From the NCBI GenBank assembly GCA_934675735.1, contig CAKURR010000001.1, forward strand, positions 1 through 64,000: a DNA stretch of 64,000 bases, read 5' to 3'. Shown one piece after another: positions 15,283 to 22,858 of the stretch. The DNA comes from an uncultured Clostridia bacterium. GTDB lineage: Bacteria > Bacillota > Clostridia > Christensenellales > Aristaeellaceae. Within the stretch, counting starts at the first letter, position 1. Each line of letters begins with the position of its first letter. The translations under genes were made by a program, and so were the position numbers. The notes below the pieces were generated by a model that was given only the letters and a program-made list of their open reading frames with translations, was not told where the DNA came from and searched no databases.

Positions 15283-16179
15283 TTACTCTTTCGCCAGCCG
15301 GAACTGCAAGGCGCTGAAAACCGCGATGATAATCGCAAGGATGATGCCCAGCGCGCAGCCGTAGCCGAAGTTGTTGAGTTTCACGGCGTTGTGGTAGATG
15401 TAATACATGAGCGTCAGCGTCGAATCGTTCGGACCGCCGGAGGTCAGCAAATCGATGAGCGCGAAGCACTGGAACGAGTTGATGGTGGTGATGATGAGGA
15501 TATACAGCGTGGTCGGCATAATCTGCGGCCACTTAATGCGCCAGAAGGTCTGGAAATCCGTCGCGCCGTCCACCTGCGCGGCTTCGACGAGGGAATGATC
15601 GACGTTGCTCAGCGCGGAGACATAGAGCACGATGGGCTGGCCGATGGAGGTTGTCAGCAAAATCGTGATGATACAGCCCAGCGCGGTGTTGGCGCTGCCC
15701 AGCCAGTTCAGGTTTTTGCTGATGACGCCCAGCGAAGTGAACAGGTAGTTCAGCAGGCCGTAATAGGGATTGAACATCCATTTCCAAACGACCGTAACCG
15801 CGACCGAGCCGGTGACGACCGGCAGATAGAACACGCAGCGGAAGAAGGCCGTCGGAATTTCCTTCATCTTGTAGACCAGCGAAGCCACCCACAGCGAGAA
15901 CAGGCAGGTAAACGGCACGCTGACCAGCACGATGACCAGGGTATTGGTCAGGGACTTATAGAATTTGGCATCCTGAAAAAGAGCGACATAGTTATCCAGC
16001 CCGACGAATGTAAATTCCGCCAGCGTATAGCGGAAGGTGCTGTTGACCAGACACATCACCATCGGGAAAATGACGAAGCCGAAGAAGAACAGCAGCGCCG
16101 GAGCCATAAACAGATAGCCGGAGATGTTTTCGCGACGGCGTGTACTGCGCAGCTCGCGGCGGTTGACGGTATGCTGCAC
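15283..16179 (-). CDS. Sugar ABC transporter permease, MalF type
   Basis: This 298-residue protein has six predicted membrane segments and an EAA loop (VEAAQVDGATDFQTFWRIKWP, in part). It starts with GTG at 16179, preceded by AAAGGGGAA. The stop is 15 bases before the next permease start. It pairs with the MalG-type permease and the upstream binding protein as a CUT1 importer, whose specificity is inferred from the surrounding nan genes. Confidence 0.88.
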   Translation of the reverse strand: MQHTVNRRELRSTRRRENISGYLFMAPALLFFFGFVIFPMVMCLVNSTFRYTLAEFTFVGLDNYVALFQDAKFYKSLTNTLVIVLVSVPFTCLFSLWVASLVYKMKEIPTAFFRCVFYLPVVTGSVAVTVVWKWMFNPYYGLLNYLFTSLGVISKNLNWLGSANTALGCIITILLTTSIGQPIVLYVSALSNVDHSLVEAAQVDGATDFQTFWRIKWPQIMPTTLYILIITTINSFQCFALIDLLTSGGPNDSTLTLMYYIYHNAVKLNNFGYGCALGIILAIIIAVFSALQFRLAKE

Positions 16180-16306
16180 GCAAATTCCCCTTTCAGCGGC
16201 ACAGGGCCGCGCAGTTTTCTGTGTTTCAAGAAAGCGGGCGCCCCGCCCGAAACGGGAGAGGCGCCGCGGCGTTATGCGGTTGTTTTCCCCAAGCGGGGGA
16301 AGGGGC

Positions 16307-17572
16307 TTACAGGTTCACGTTCTTGATGTAGGTCGCGACTTCGTCGGCCACGTTGCCGCCGTCGCCGATGCGCTGGAGCAGGTTCCACCACTCGTAGCGC
16401 TGGGTCGTCCAGTTGGTCGTCACCTGATAGATGTCGCCCAGATACTGCACGAACATCGCGTAATCCGCATTTGCGGCCTTCTCGGTGCCGGCGTACAGGT
16501 CGGTCACGGAAGCGCGGACGGAGAAGTAGCCGGTGTTGTAAACGCTGTTGCGGACCTGAGCCTCGTCGTCGCAGATGAAGCGGATGAATTCCTTCGCGGC
16601 CGCGACCTTCTCGTCGTCGCCGTTGTCAAACAGGCCGAAGCCCCAGACGCCGCCGTCCAGACGCGGCACGCCGTCCTCGGAGGGGAAGGCCATCGGGAAC
16701 AGCTCGATGCCGTCCGCCAGCTTATCCTTGTTGTTGGCAACCTGAGCGGCGTTCCAGCAGAAGGCCATCTGAGAGGTGCCGTTGACGAACAGAGCGATTT
16801 CTTCGCCGCCGTTGATGGAGGCGTCAAAGGTGATGAGACCTTCGTTGGCCAGCTCCTGCAGCTTGGTCAGGCTCTTGATGTTGGCTTCGGAATCCATAGT
16901 GTAGAGGGTGTGCTCATCGTTGGTGAAGCGGCCGTCGTAGAGGTTGGTCACCAGCGCGCGGGTGCCCTGATCGCCGCCCTGACCGGAGCAGTAGATGAGG
17001 CCGGTCGGGTAGTAGCCCGCGTTCACGAGGGCGCGAAGGGCGTTTTCAAAGCCTTCGGCAGTCCAAGTGTGGGTCTCTTCGTCGATGTACTGCATCGCGT
17101 CGGCGGCCTCAAACGCGGTCTTGTTGATGACCATGCAGTGCGCCGTCATGCACAGCGGATACATGTAGTAGTTGCCGTCCGCGCCCTGACAGGTCGCCAC
17201 GACGGAAGCGTTGTTGGCGTTGATGTCGGCGATGGTCTCGTCCGTCCACAGGTCGTTGAGCGGGAGCATCTTGCCGGCGGCCGCCCAGTTGGCCACCAGA
17301 CGCTCCGGGCCTTCCATCACGATGTCGGGCGTGGTCTTGGCTTCGATGGCCGTGGTAATCTGCGCGTCGCCGTTGGTGTAGTCGAGGTATTCGACGGTCA
17401 CTTTAATTTCCGGATGCACGGCGTTGAAGGCGGCGAGCATTTCGTCAACCTTTTCGGAATTGCCCCAATCGCCGATGGGGAACGTCCAGAGGGTGATGTC
17501 CGTCTCGGCGAGCGCGGCGGTCATCGTCAGCACGAGCAGCAGGCTCAGAAACAGGGCGGCAAATTTCTTCAT
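16307..17572 (-). CDS. Sugar ABC transporter substrate-binding protein (family 1), without a lipobox
   Basis: The 421-residue protein begins with a signal peptide (MKKFAALFLSLLLVLTMTAALAE) and continues as a family 1 binding protein (DITLWTFPIGDW, then ANWAAAGKMLPLNDLW). There is no Cys anywhere in the first 40 residues, so the usual lipid anchor of Gram-positive binding proteins is absent, and cleavage after ALA is expected. The start at 17572 has AAGGAGG at ideal spacing. It is the first gene of the minus-strand sialic acid operon. The substrate is inferred from nanA, nanE and the ROK kinase. Confidence 0.88.
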   Translation of the reverse strand: MKKFAALFLSLLLVLTMTAALAETDITLWTFPIGDWGNSEKVDEMLAAFNAVHPEIKVTVEYLDYTNGDAQITTAIEAKTTPDIVMEGPERLVANWAAAGKMLPLNDLWTDETIADINANNASVVATCQGADGNYYMYPLCMTAHCMVINKTAFEAADAMQYIDEETHTWTAEGFENALRALVNAGYYPTGLIYCSGQGGDQGTRALVTNLYDGRFTNDEHTLYTMDSEANIKSLTKLQELANEGLITFDASINGGEEIALFVNGTSQMAFCWNAAQVANNKDKLADGIELFPMAFPSEDGVPRLDGGVWGFGLFDNGDDEKVAAAKEFIRFICDDEAQVRNSVYNTGYFSVRASVTDLYAGTEKAANADYAMFVQYLGDIYQVTTNWTTQRYEWWNLLQRIGDGGNVADEVATYIKNVNL

Positions 17573-17645
17573 GGGTAAATCCTCCTTGAAACTGGGATGT
17601 TGTTGGGTGAGGCCGGCACATCGCCGTCCGACCTTCGTTGAATCA

Positions 17646-17674
17646 AATGTACTACAAATCAATCCGCCTGTCAA
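17646..17674 (-). promoter_or_regulatory. Promoter of the minus-strand sialic acid transport operon
   Basis: On the minus strand a perfect TTGACA (17674-17669) is followed after 17 bases by TACATT (17651-17646). The start codon of the binding protein is 74 bases further on. Confidence 0.65.
17647..17657. promoter_or_regulatory. GntR-type operator half of a pair (ATGT-ACT-ACAA)
   Basis: The near-palindrome ATGTACTACAA fits the GT-N3-AC core of FadR-subfamily GntR operators and covers the -10 of the minus-strand promoter. The same pattern recurs at 17806. Regulator binding here would block RNA polymerase. Confidence 0.6.
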
Positions 17675-17764
17675 GACGATTTTGTAAATTTCAGATAAAA
17701 ATTTTCGACAAAAATCTAACTGCGAGAAAATTACAGGCAAAAAATTGGAAAATTTGGGGACGGA

Positions 17765-17793
17765 TTGACAGGAAACCGCTTTTGCTTTATAAT
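17765..17793 (+). promoter_or_regulatory. Consensus promoter of the GntR-nanE-nanK operon
   Basis: Perfect TTGACA and TATAAT separated by 17 bases, 59 bases before the regulator start. Confidence 0.88.
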
Positions 17794-17805
17794 AAAAAAC
17801 CGAAA

Positions 17806-17816
17806 ATGTCATACAA
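17806..17816. promoter_or_regulatory. GntR-type operator half of a pair (ATGT-CAT-ACAA)
   Basis: ATGTCATACAA shares eight of eight fixed positions (ATGT-N3-ACAA) with the site at 17647 and falls just after the expected transcription start of the plus-strand promoter, where a repressor would act. Confidence 0.6.
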
Positions 17817-17852
17817 AGCGCGCGAAGCCGCGCAAAGGACAGGGGGATAAGC

Positions 17853-18545
17853 GTGAAAAAAGCCGAAAAGCTGTATTTGGAAACATTTCGCGAAATCCGC
17901 AGCTACATCATCGCCAACGGGCTCAAGGCGGGCGACATGCTGCCCACCGAACAGGCCATGTGCGAGCGCTGGGGCGTGAGCCGCAACGTGCTGCGCGAGG
18001 CCATCAAGAGCATGGAGCTGATGGGCATGGTGCAGGCCTGCCCCGGGCGCGGCACCCAGGTGAAGGATTTCAACCTGGATTTCATCTTTCAAAACGTGCT
18101 CTTCTTCAATATGGGCGAGCCGGAGGACGACGCGCGCGTGCGCGAGATGTTCGGCATCCGCAAAATGCTGGAGTTGGGTTACATGCGCCAGGCGTTCAAG
18201 GCGCTCAGCGGCGAGGATATCGCCTATATGCGCAAGTGTGTCGAAAACATCCGCGAAAGCTGGGAAACCACGGGCGCGTTCAGCGAGGCGGACAGGGAAT
18301 TTCACATGGCGCTGTTCCGCCCGCTGAAAAACGAGGTGCTCAATTCGCTGATGGAGGCGATTTGGAGCGTGGACCGCGGTTTCCAGCTCGAACGCAAATC
18401 GCCGCATCTGGCGTATTCCGTCACCAAGCACGAGGCGATCGTCGCCGCGCTGGAGCATTACGATTACCGCGCGTTCGCCCAGGCAATGGAGGCGCATTTC
18501 TCTTCCGGCAAATATCTGATGAGCGATTCTTACGAAGAGTTTTAA
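17853..18545 (+). CDS. GntR-family regulator (FadR subfamily) of the sialic acid genes
   Basis: The 230-residue protein has an N-terminal winged helix (GDMLPTEQAMCERWGVSRNVLREAIKSMELMG, in part) and an FCD effector domain with the expected ligand or metal residues (DREFHMALF, VTKHEAIVAAL, MEAHF). E. coli NanR belongs to the same subfamily and responds to N-acetylneuraminate. The start is GTG at 17853 behind AGGGGG. It is divergent from the transporter operon and co-directional with nanE and nanK, so it probably represses both sides; the shared ATGT-N3-ACAA sites support this. Confidence 0.88.
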   Translation: MKKAEKLYLETFREIRSYIIANGLKAGDMLPTEQAMCERWGVSRNVLREAIKSMELMGMVQACPGRGTQVKDFNLDFIFQNVLFFNMGEPEDDARVREMFGIRKMLELGYMRQAFKALSGEDIAYMRKCVENIRESWETTGAFSEADREFHMALFRPLKNEVLNSLMEAIWSVDRGFQLERKSPHLAYSVTKHEAIVAALEHYDYRAFAQAMEAHFSSGKYLMSDSYEEF

Positions 18546-18580
18546 CGCAAGAACCATAACACATAAGGGAGGACACGACC

Positions 18581-19282
18581 ATGACGAAGGACGAACTGCT
18601 TGCTTTGATGAAGGGGACGATTATCGTCTCCTGCCAGGCCACCCCGGGCGAGCCGCTGTATGATAAAGACCGCTCGGTGATGCCGCTGATGGCGCGCGCG
18701 GCCAAGCAGGCGGGCGCAAAGATGATTCGCACCAGCTCCGTGCGCGATATCGTGGGTATTAAAGAAGAAACGGGCCTGCCCGTCATCGGCCTCATCAAGC
18801 GTGAATACCCGGGCTACACGGGCCGCATCACCATGACCATGCGCGAGGTGGACGAGTGCATGGAGGCCCTGTCGGATATCATTTCCATCGACTGCACGGC
18901 CTGCACGCGCGGCGACGGGTTGACCGCGCCCGAGTTTTTGAAGCAGGTGAAGGCGAAGTATCCGAATATCATCATCATGGCGGACTGCGCCACGCTGGAG
19001 GAAGCAAAGGCCGCCTACGCCGCGGGCGCGGATTTGGTCGGCAGCACGATGAACGGCTACACGCCGCAGACGGCGGACTGCAAGGGCGACCCGAATTACG
19101 AGCTGGTGCGGCAGATGGTCGCCGAGCTGCCCTGTCCGGTCATCGCGGAGGGACGCGTGCACACGCCCGAACAGGCGAAAAAGATGCTGGAGCTGGGCGC
19201 GTGGGCGGTTGTCGTCGGCGGCGCCATCACCCGTCCGCTGGAAATCGCATCGCGGTTCATGGCTGCAATCGGCCAGCACTGA
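18581..19282 (+). CDS. nanE: N-acetylmannosamine-6-phosphate 2-epimerase
   Basis: NanE converts ManNAc-6-phosphate to GlcNAc-6-phosphate. This 233-residue TIM-barrel protein shows the family pattern: SCQATPGEPL, GLIKREYPGYTGRITMT, DIISIDCTACTRGDG, ADCATLEEAKAAYAAGADLVGSTMNGYT (in part), VIAEGRVHTPEQAKK and VVVGGAITRP. It follows the regulator by 35 bases with a GGAGG site. The product would feed NagA and NagB, which are not in the window. Confidence 0.95.
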   Translation: MTKDELLALMKGTIIVSCQATPGEPLYDKDRSVMPLMARAAKQAGAKMIRTSSVRDIVGIKEETGLPVIGLIKREYPGYTGRITMTMREVDECMEALSDIISIDCTACTRGDGLTAPEFLKQVKAKYPNIIIMADCATLEEAKAAYAAGADLVGSTMNGYTPQTADCKGDPNYELVRQMVAELPCPVIAEGRVHTPEQAKKMLELGAWAVVVGGAITRPLEIASRFMAAIGQH

Positions 19283-19308
19283 TTGGGCACGGATTCGGAG
19301 GGCACTGC

Positions 19309-20229
19309 ATGATTTTGAGCATCGATATCGGTGGAACGGCCGTTAAAATGGGCCTGGTGGATGAGCGCGGCGCGGTGCACGCGCGGCACGAAGCAAGCGT
19401 CTGTTTTGACGGCTACCAAACGCCGATTCTGACGACGGTGATGCGCGAAGCGGAGGCGTTTCTGCGCCGAGAGAAGGCCCAAGTCGCGGGCATCGGTGTT
19501 TCTGCGACGGGGCAGGTGGACGACCGGACGGGCGTCGTTATCGGCACAAACGGCAAGATTGCCGGTTACGAGGGCTCACGCATCAAAGAAGAAATGGAAG
19601 CGCGCTTTCATCTGCCGGTGTGGGCGCTCAACGACGCGAACGCGGCGGCGCTGGGCGAGTGCTTTGCGGGCGCGGCGCGCGGCAGGCAGAACGTGCTGAT
19701 GCTCACCCTCGGCACGGGTGTGGGCGGCGGCGTGGTATTGAACGGCAGGCTTTACGGCGGCGCGCGCGGCATTGCGGGCGAGCTGGGGCATTTCACCCTC
19801 TATCAGGACGGCGCGCCCTGCCCGTGCGGCAAGCGCGGTTGTTTGGAACATTACGCGGCGACGACGGCGCTTGTTCGGCGCGCCGAGGAGGCGACGGGGG
19901 AGATGCAGCTCAACGGGCGCGTCATTTTCGACCGCGCGCGGCGGGGCGACGCGGCGATGCTCGGCGTTTTGAGCGCGTGGATAGACGACATTGCGGCGGG
20001 CGTGACGGGTCTGGTGCACATCTTCAACCCCGAAGCGGTGCTCATCGGCGGCGGCGTGAGCGCGCAGGAGGAGCTGCTGATGAAGCCTCTGCGGGCGCGC
20101 GTACTCGGCGGCGTGATGCCGCGTTTTGCCGAAGGGCTGACGGTGGAGCGCGCGACGCTGGGCAACGACGCGGGCATGATTGGCGCGGCGCGGTTCTTTA
20201 CGGAACGCATGGCCGAGTGCGACACATAA
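19309..20229 (+). CDS. nanK: ROK-family kinase, probable N-acetylmannosamine kinase
   Basis: The 306-residue protein has the phosphate motif DIGGTAVKMG, the catalytic Asp109 in NDAN, and the ROK zinc site His161, Cys171, Cys173 and Cys178 (GH-x9-CPCGKRGCLEHY). ROK kinases phosphorylate glucose, ManNAc, fructose and others; the nanE neighbour makes ManNAc the best guess. The start at 19309 follows CGGAGGG; a longer in-frame opening upstream would overlap nanE and is rejected. Confidence 0.88.
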   Translation: MILSIDIGGTAVKMGLVDERGAVHARHEASVCFDGYQTPILTTVMREAEAFLRREKAQVAGIGVSATGQVDDRTGVVIGTNGKIAGYEGSRIKEEMEARFHLPVWALNDANAAALGECFAGAARGRQNVLMLTLGTGVGGGVVLNGRLYGGARGIAGELGHFTLYQDGAPCPCGKRGCLEHYAATTALVRRAEEATGEMQLNGRVIFDRARRGDAAMLGVLSAWIDDIAAGVTGLVHIFNPEAVLIGGGVSAQEELLMKPLRARVLGGVMPRFAEGLTVERATLGNDAGMIGAARFFTERMAECDT

Positions 20230-20248
20230 AGATTTTGTTAAGAAACAG

Positions 20249-20288
20249 AGCCGGAAAGCGGGACGAAACGACGCTTTCCGGCTTTTTT
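20249..20288 (+). terminator. Terminator of the GntR-nanE-nanK operon
   Basis: Thirteen-base stem AGCCGGAAAGCG/CGCTTTCCGGCT followed by TTTTTT, 20 bases after the kinase stop. Confidence 0.9.
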
Positions 20289-20311
20289 GTGTGCTTGCGC
20301 ATTTGAAGGCG

Positions 20312-20426
20312 TTTCAATCGTAGAATGCTTCGCATTCTGCTCTGAAACTTGCGTTTTTTGAAAAAATATGGGCTACGGCGGGCGGCTGCCCGCACCCGCC
20401 TGAGGGCTGAGCCCTCAGACTCCCGC
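20312..20426 (+). repeat. Double-hairpin dispersed repeat, copy 2
   Basis: Same plan as the copy at 6734: TTTCA/TGAAA outer stem (20312-20347) enclosing AGAATGC-TTC-GCATTCT, then GCGGGCGGCTGCCCGC (20378-20393), then TGAGGGCTGAGCCCTCA (20401-20417). The stems differ from copy 1 in sequence but keep pairing. The rest of the 365-base gap between the kinase and UPF0489 genes holds only the terminator and a promoter. Confidence 0.7.
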
Positions 20427-20534
20427 TTCGCTTCGCGGCGGCTTAAAGCGACGTTGTAAAGAAAATTACATTTGACCGCAGATGTTAAAACGTTCGGCAT
20501 TTATCCATTTCGCCAAACATGCACATGTAACCGC

Positions 20535-20563
20535 TTGCCTGATGGACAAAAGGATGCTATAAT
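20535..20563 (+). promoter_or_regulatory. Promoter of the UPF0489 gene
   Basis: TTGCCT and TATAAT with 17-base spacing and a TG extension (TGCTATAAT), 32 bases before the start codon. Confidence 0.7.
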
Positions 20564-20594
20564 AAACAACAAAGACTGTTGGGGGACGCGAAAG

Positions 20595-21305
20595 ATGAAG
20601 GTGCTCGACTTGGATATGGATTTCTTTCTGACGGATGCGTGTCCGCTCGCGCCGAAAGGGGAAAGGCCGTCCGAGCTTTGCGCCGCGCCGTATGACGACG
20701 CGCAAATCATCGCTTTTCTGGAGGAGCAGTGCGGCCTGAGCCGCGCGCATCCTATCCCCGGGCTGATTTTCGACACGCACGACAAGGCGCTGGATTTCTG
20801 GCAGGCGCGCATGCGTGCGGGCGAGCTGCGTGCGCCGTTCGACGTGATTCACGTGGATACGCATTCGGATTTGGCGTTCGGCCCGCCGGGAACGGATTTT
20901 GTGCTCAAGGCGGTCTTGACGCGCAGCCCGCAGGCGCGGGCGACGCTGGAAAACTATCGCGCGGGCAAAAAGCTGGACGAAGCGAACTATCTGCTCTTCG
21001 CGCTGGCTTTCCGCTGGGTGCGTCGGCTGGTCTACGTGCGCAATCCGAAGTCTCGGCAGGATATTCCGCCCCGGCTGCTCGACGCGGAGGGGAACATCCA
21101 TCTGCGCAGCTCGATTTCCGCACTGATGGAACCGGCAAACGGGCGCGAACCGGTCGTCCCGTTTGAGGTATTCGACGATTATCGCTCGTTTCACGAAACG
21201 GGTTTTGATTTTGTCACGATGGCGCAGTCGCCGCGATACGCGCCCGCCTCGGCGGACAGAATCATGCGGCTGCTTGAGCCGTATATCCGCCGCGCGGACG
21301 GGTGA
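20595..21305 (+). CDS. UPF0489 family protein
   Basis: The 236-residue protein starts MKVLDLDMDFF and contains the family's conserved acidic and histidine clusters (DLDMDFF, GLIFDTHDKALDFW, VIHVDTHSDLAFG), which suggest a metal-binding hydrolase-like site related in style to arginase-type folds. No function is established for bacterial members as far as I know. The start at 20595 follows TTGGGGGACG and its own promoter; an upstream in-frame ATG at 20472 precedes that promoter and is rejected. It lies alone between two promoters. Confidence 0.75.
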   Translation: MKVLDLDMDFFLTDACPLAPKGERPSELCAAPYDDAQIIAFLEEQCGLSRAHPIPGLIFDTHDKALDFWQARMRAGELRAPFDVIHVDTHSDLAFGPPGTDFVLKAVLTRSPQARATLENYRAGKKLDEANYLLFALAFRWVRRLVYVRNPKSRQDIPPRLLDAEGNIHLRSSISALMEPANGREPVVPFEVFDDYRSFHETGFDFVTMAQSPRYAPASADRIMRLLEPYIRRADG

Positions 21306-21409
21306 TTCCCGAAAAAACGGCAAAAACGGTTCAAAAAAGAGGCGGATTTTTTCGCAATAGAGTTATATTTCACATTTTTGCGCATAAAATTCAAGCGTGA
21401 AGCAAAAAA

Positions 21410-21456
21410 TGTCGGATATATCCCGTAGAGATAGGACGCAAAAGCGGAATCCGACA
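21410..21456. promoter_or_regulatory. Pair of 0A-box-like sequences upstream of spo0A
   Basis: TGTCGGA occurs at 21410-21416 on the plus strand and at 21456-21450 on the minus strand. Each is one mismatch from the core 0A box TGTCGAA. Their inverted arrangement 40-86 bases before spo0A could mark autoregulation, but single-mismatch heptamers are easy to find by chance. Confidence 0.3.
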
Positions 21457-21495
21457 ACAGAAAACCAAGAAATCGTTTTACAGGAGGTTGCCAGA

Positions 21496-22284
21496 ATGGA
21501 TACGGTACGCGTGGTTGTTGCGGATGACAATATACAGCTGAGGGATATGGTTGCGGAGTATTTGCAGGAGCAGAACGGCATCGAGGTCGTCGGCACGGCG
21601 GGCGACGGCGTGGAAACGCTGCGGCTGGTGACCGAATGCGAGCCGGATGTGTTGGTCTGCGACCTGATTATGCCGCAGATGGACGGTTATGCGGTGCTCG
21701 AGCGTCTTCAGGCGATGAAGCTCGCCAAGCAGCCGGGCGTGATTGCGCTGACCGCGCTGGGGCGCGACGATTTTATCTCCCGCGCGGTGAATCTGGGCGT
21801 GAACTATTACATGGTCAAGCCGTTTGATTTCATGATGCTGGCCCAGCGCGTCTACGAGGCGGCGGGCGAGAGCCTGCGCGCCGAAGCGCTCAGCGCCAAG
21901 ATGATTCAGAAGCAGGGGGGCAAGACCCCGGGCGACACGCTGGAAGAGCGCATCGCCAATCTCTTCCTGACGGTCGGCATTCCCGCGCACATCAAGGGCT
22001 ATCAGTATCTGCGCGAAGCCGTGCGCATGGTGATGGAAAACCCCGATTTGATGAGCCGCATCACCAAAGAGCTTTACCCCGGCATCGCGCGCCGCTTCGG
22101 CACGACATCCAGCAAGGTTGAGCGCGCCATCCGCCACGCGATTGAGGTGGCATGGAACCGCGGCCGCATCGAAGCGCTGGACGAGGCGTTCGGCAAGAAC
22201 GTCTGCTCGCTGGATGACAAGCCGACCAACGGCGAGTTTATCGCTCTGGTCGCGGACCGTCTCGGCGTGGGCCGAACGGCATAA
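21496..22284 (+). CDS. spo0A: Sporulation master regulator, stage 0 sporulation protein A
   Basis: The 262-residue protein has a receiver domain with acidic pocket Asp10/Asp11, phosphoacceptor Asp56 (VCDLIMP), switch Thr86 and Lys108 (YYMVKPFD), then the Spo0A-specific C-terminal domain, including the recognition helix region RRFGTTSSKVERAIRHAIEVAW (in part) and PTNGEFIA near the end. Phosphorylated Spo0A starts sporulation. The ATG at 21496 follows CAGGAGG. Unlike in most Clostridia, spoIVB is not immediately upstream. Confidence 0.96.
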   Translation: MDTVRVVVADDNIQLRDMVAEYLQEQNGIEVVGTAGDGVETLRLVTECEPDVLVCDLIMPQMDGYAVLERLQAMKLAKQPGVIALTALGRDDFISRAVNLGVNYYMVKPFDFMMLAQRVYEAAGESLRAEALSAKMIQKQGGKTPGDTLEERIANLFLTVGIPAHIKGYQYLREAVRMVMENPDLMSRITKELYPGIARRFGTTSSKVERAIRHAIEVAWNRGRIEALDEAFGKNVCSLDDKPTNGEFIALVADRLGVGRTA

Positions 22285-22344
22285 CGGGAAAACAAGCATC
22301 GGATTCAAAAATTGCTTCACAAGACACCGTAAAAAACGGCATAA

Positions 22345-22381
22345 AAAGAGCGAACGCACACGCAACGCGTTCGCTCTTTTA
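22345..22381 (+). terminator. Terminator after spo0A
   Basis: Stem AAAGAGCGAACGC with GCGTTCGCTCTTT, ending in a T-run, 61 bases after the stop. Confidence 0.85.
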
Positions 22382-22425
22382 TCGTTGCTGAACATTTTAA
22401 CAACCTGCGGGAGTTATGTAAAAAA

Positions 22426-22581
22426 CTATGAATGAGCAAAAAACAAATTCTGCATAAAGTGCGGACGCGCATTCGTGAAACGGGCGCGTTTTTCACAGAA
22501 AAAGGACAGCGCCCTGCGCGCCCCTACAATGGGTGGTCGTTTATCAAATTTGTGCAGATTTTCGGATTTGCTCATTTATAG
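22426..22581 (+). mobile_element. 156-bp MITE-like element, copy 1
   Basis: Ends are inverted repeats (CTATGAATGAGCAA at the left, TTTGCTCATTTATAG at the right). The element is flanked on both sides by TAAAAAA, a candidate target-site duplication. A second copy lies inverted at 41825-41980 with only about two differences over the whole length. It encodes no protein. It fills the first part of the 574-base spo0A-tilS gap. Confidence 0.8.
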
Positions 22582-22803
22582 TAAAAAACCTAAACCCGCT
22601 AAATCATAGCCTGACGGCATATTTTTGAGAGCGTAAACGGCTTGAGAATAACTTTACAGAATGAAATCATGCGAAAAACTAAAAAGCGTCCATCCTTTCT
22701 GCTTACGCAAAACTTTCATATTATATATGCTTCGGAAAAACCGCACAGGGGTTTGACTTGCCGTTTTACAGCGAATCCCACCGCTTTTTTTGCCCGTAAG
22801 CCT
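22582..22803. other. AT-rich intergenic stretch before tilS
   Basis: Beyond the MITE-like element the DNA becomes clearly AT-richer than its surroundings. I see no ribosome site, coding pattern or strong hairpin in it. Confidence 0.5.
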
Positions 22804-22831
22804 TGCCAATTTCGCGGTTAAAGGGTACAAT
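22804..22831 (+). promoter_or_regulatory. Promoter of the tilS-hpt-ftsH operon
   Basis: TTGCCA and TACAAT with 16-base spacing, 28 bases before tilS. Confidence 0.55.
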
Positions 22832-22858
22832 AGAAACTGTGTAGATAGGAGTATGAGC

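Noticed and set aside
14422..16326. Plus-strand open frame of about 634 codons opposite the two permease genes
   Set aside because: The translation is a His/Arg/Glu-rich shadow; the minus-strand permeases have clear family motifs.
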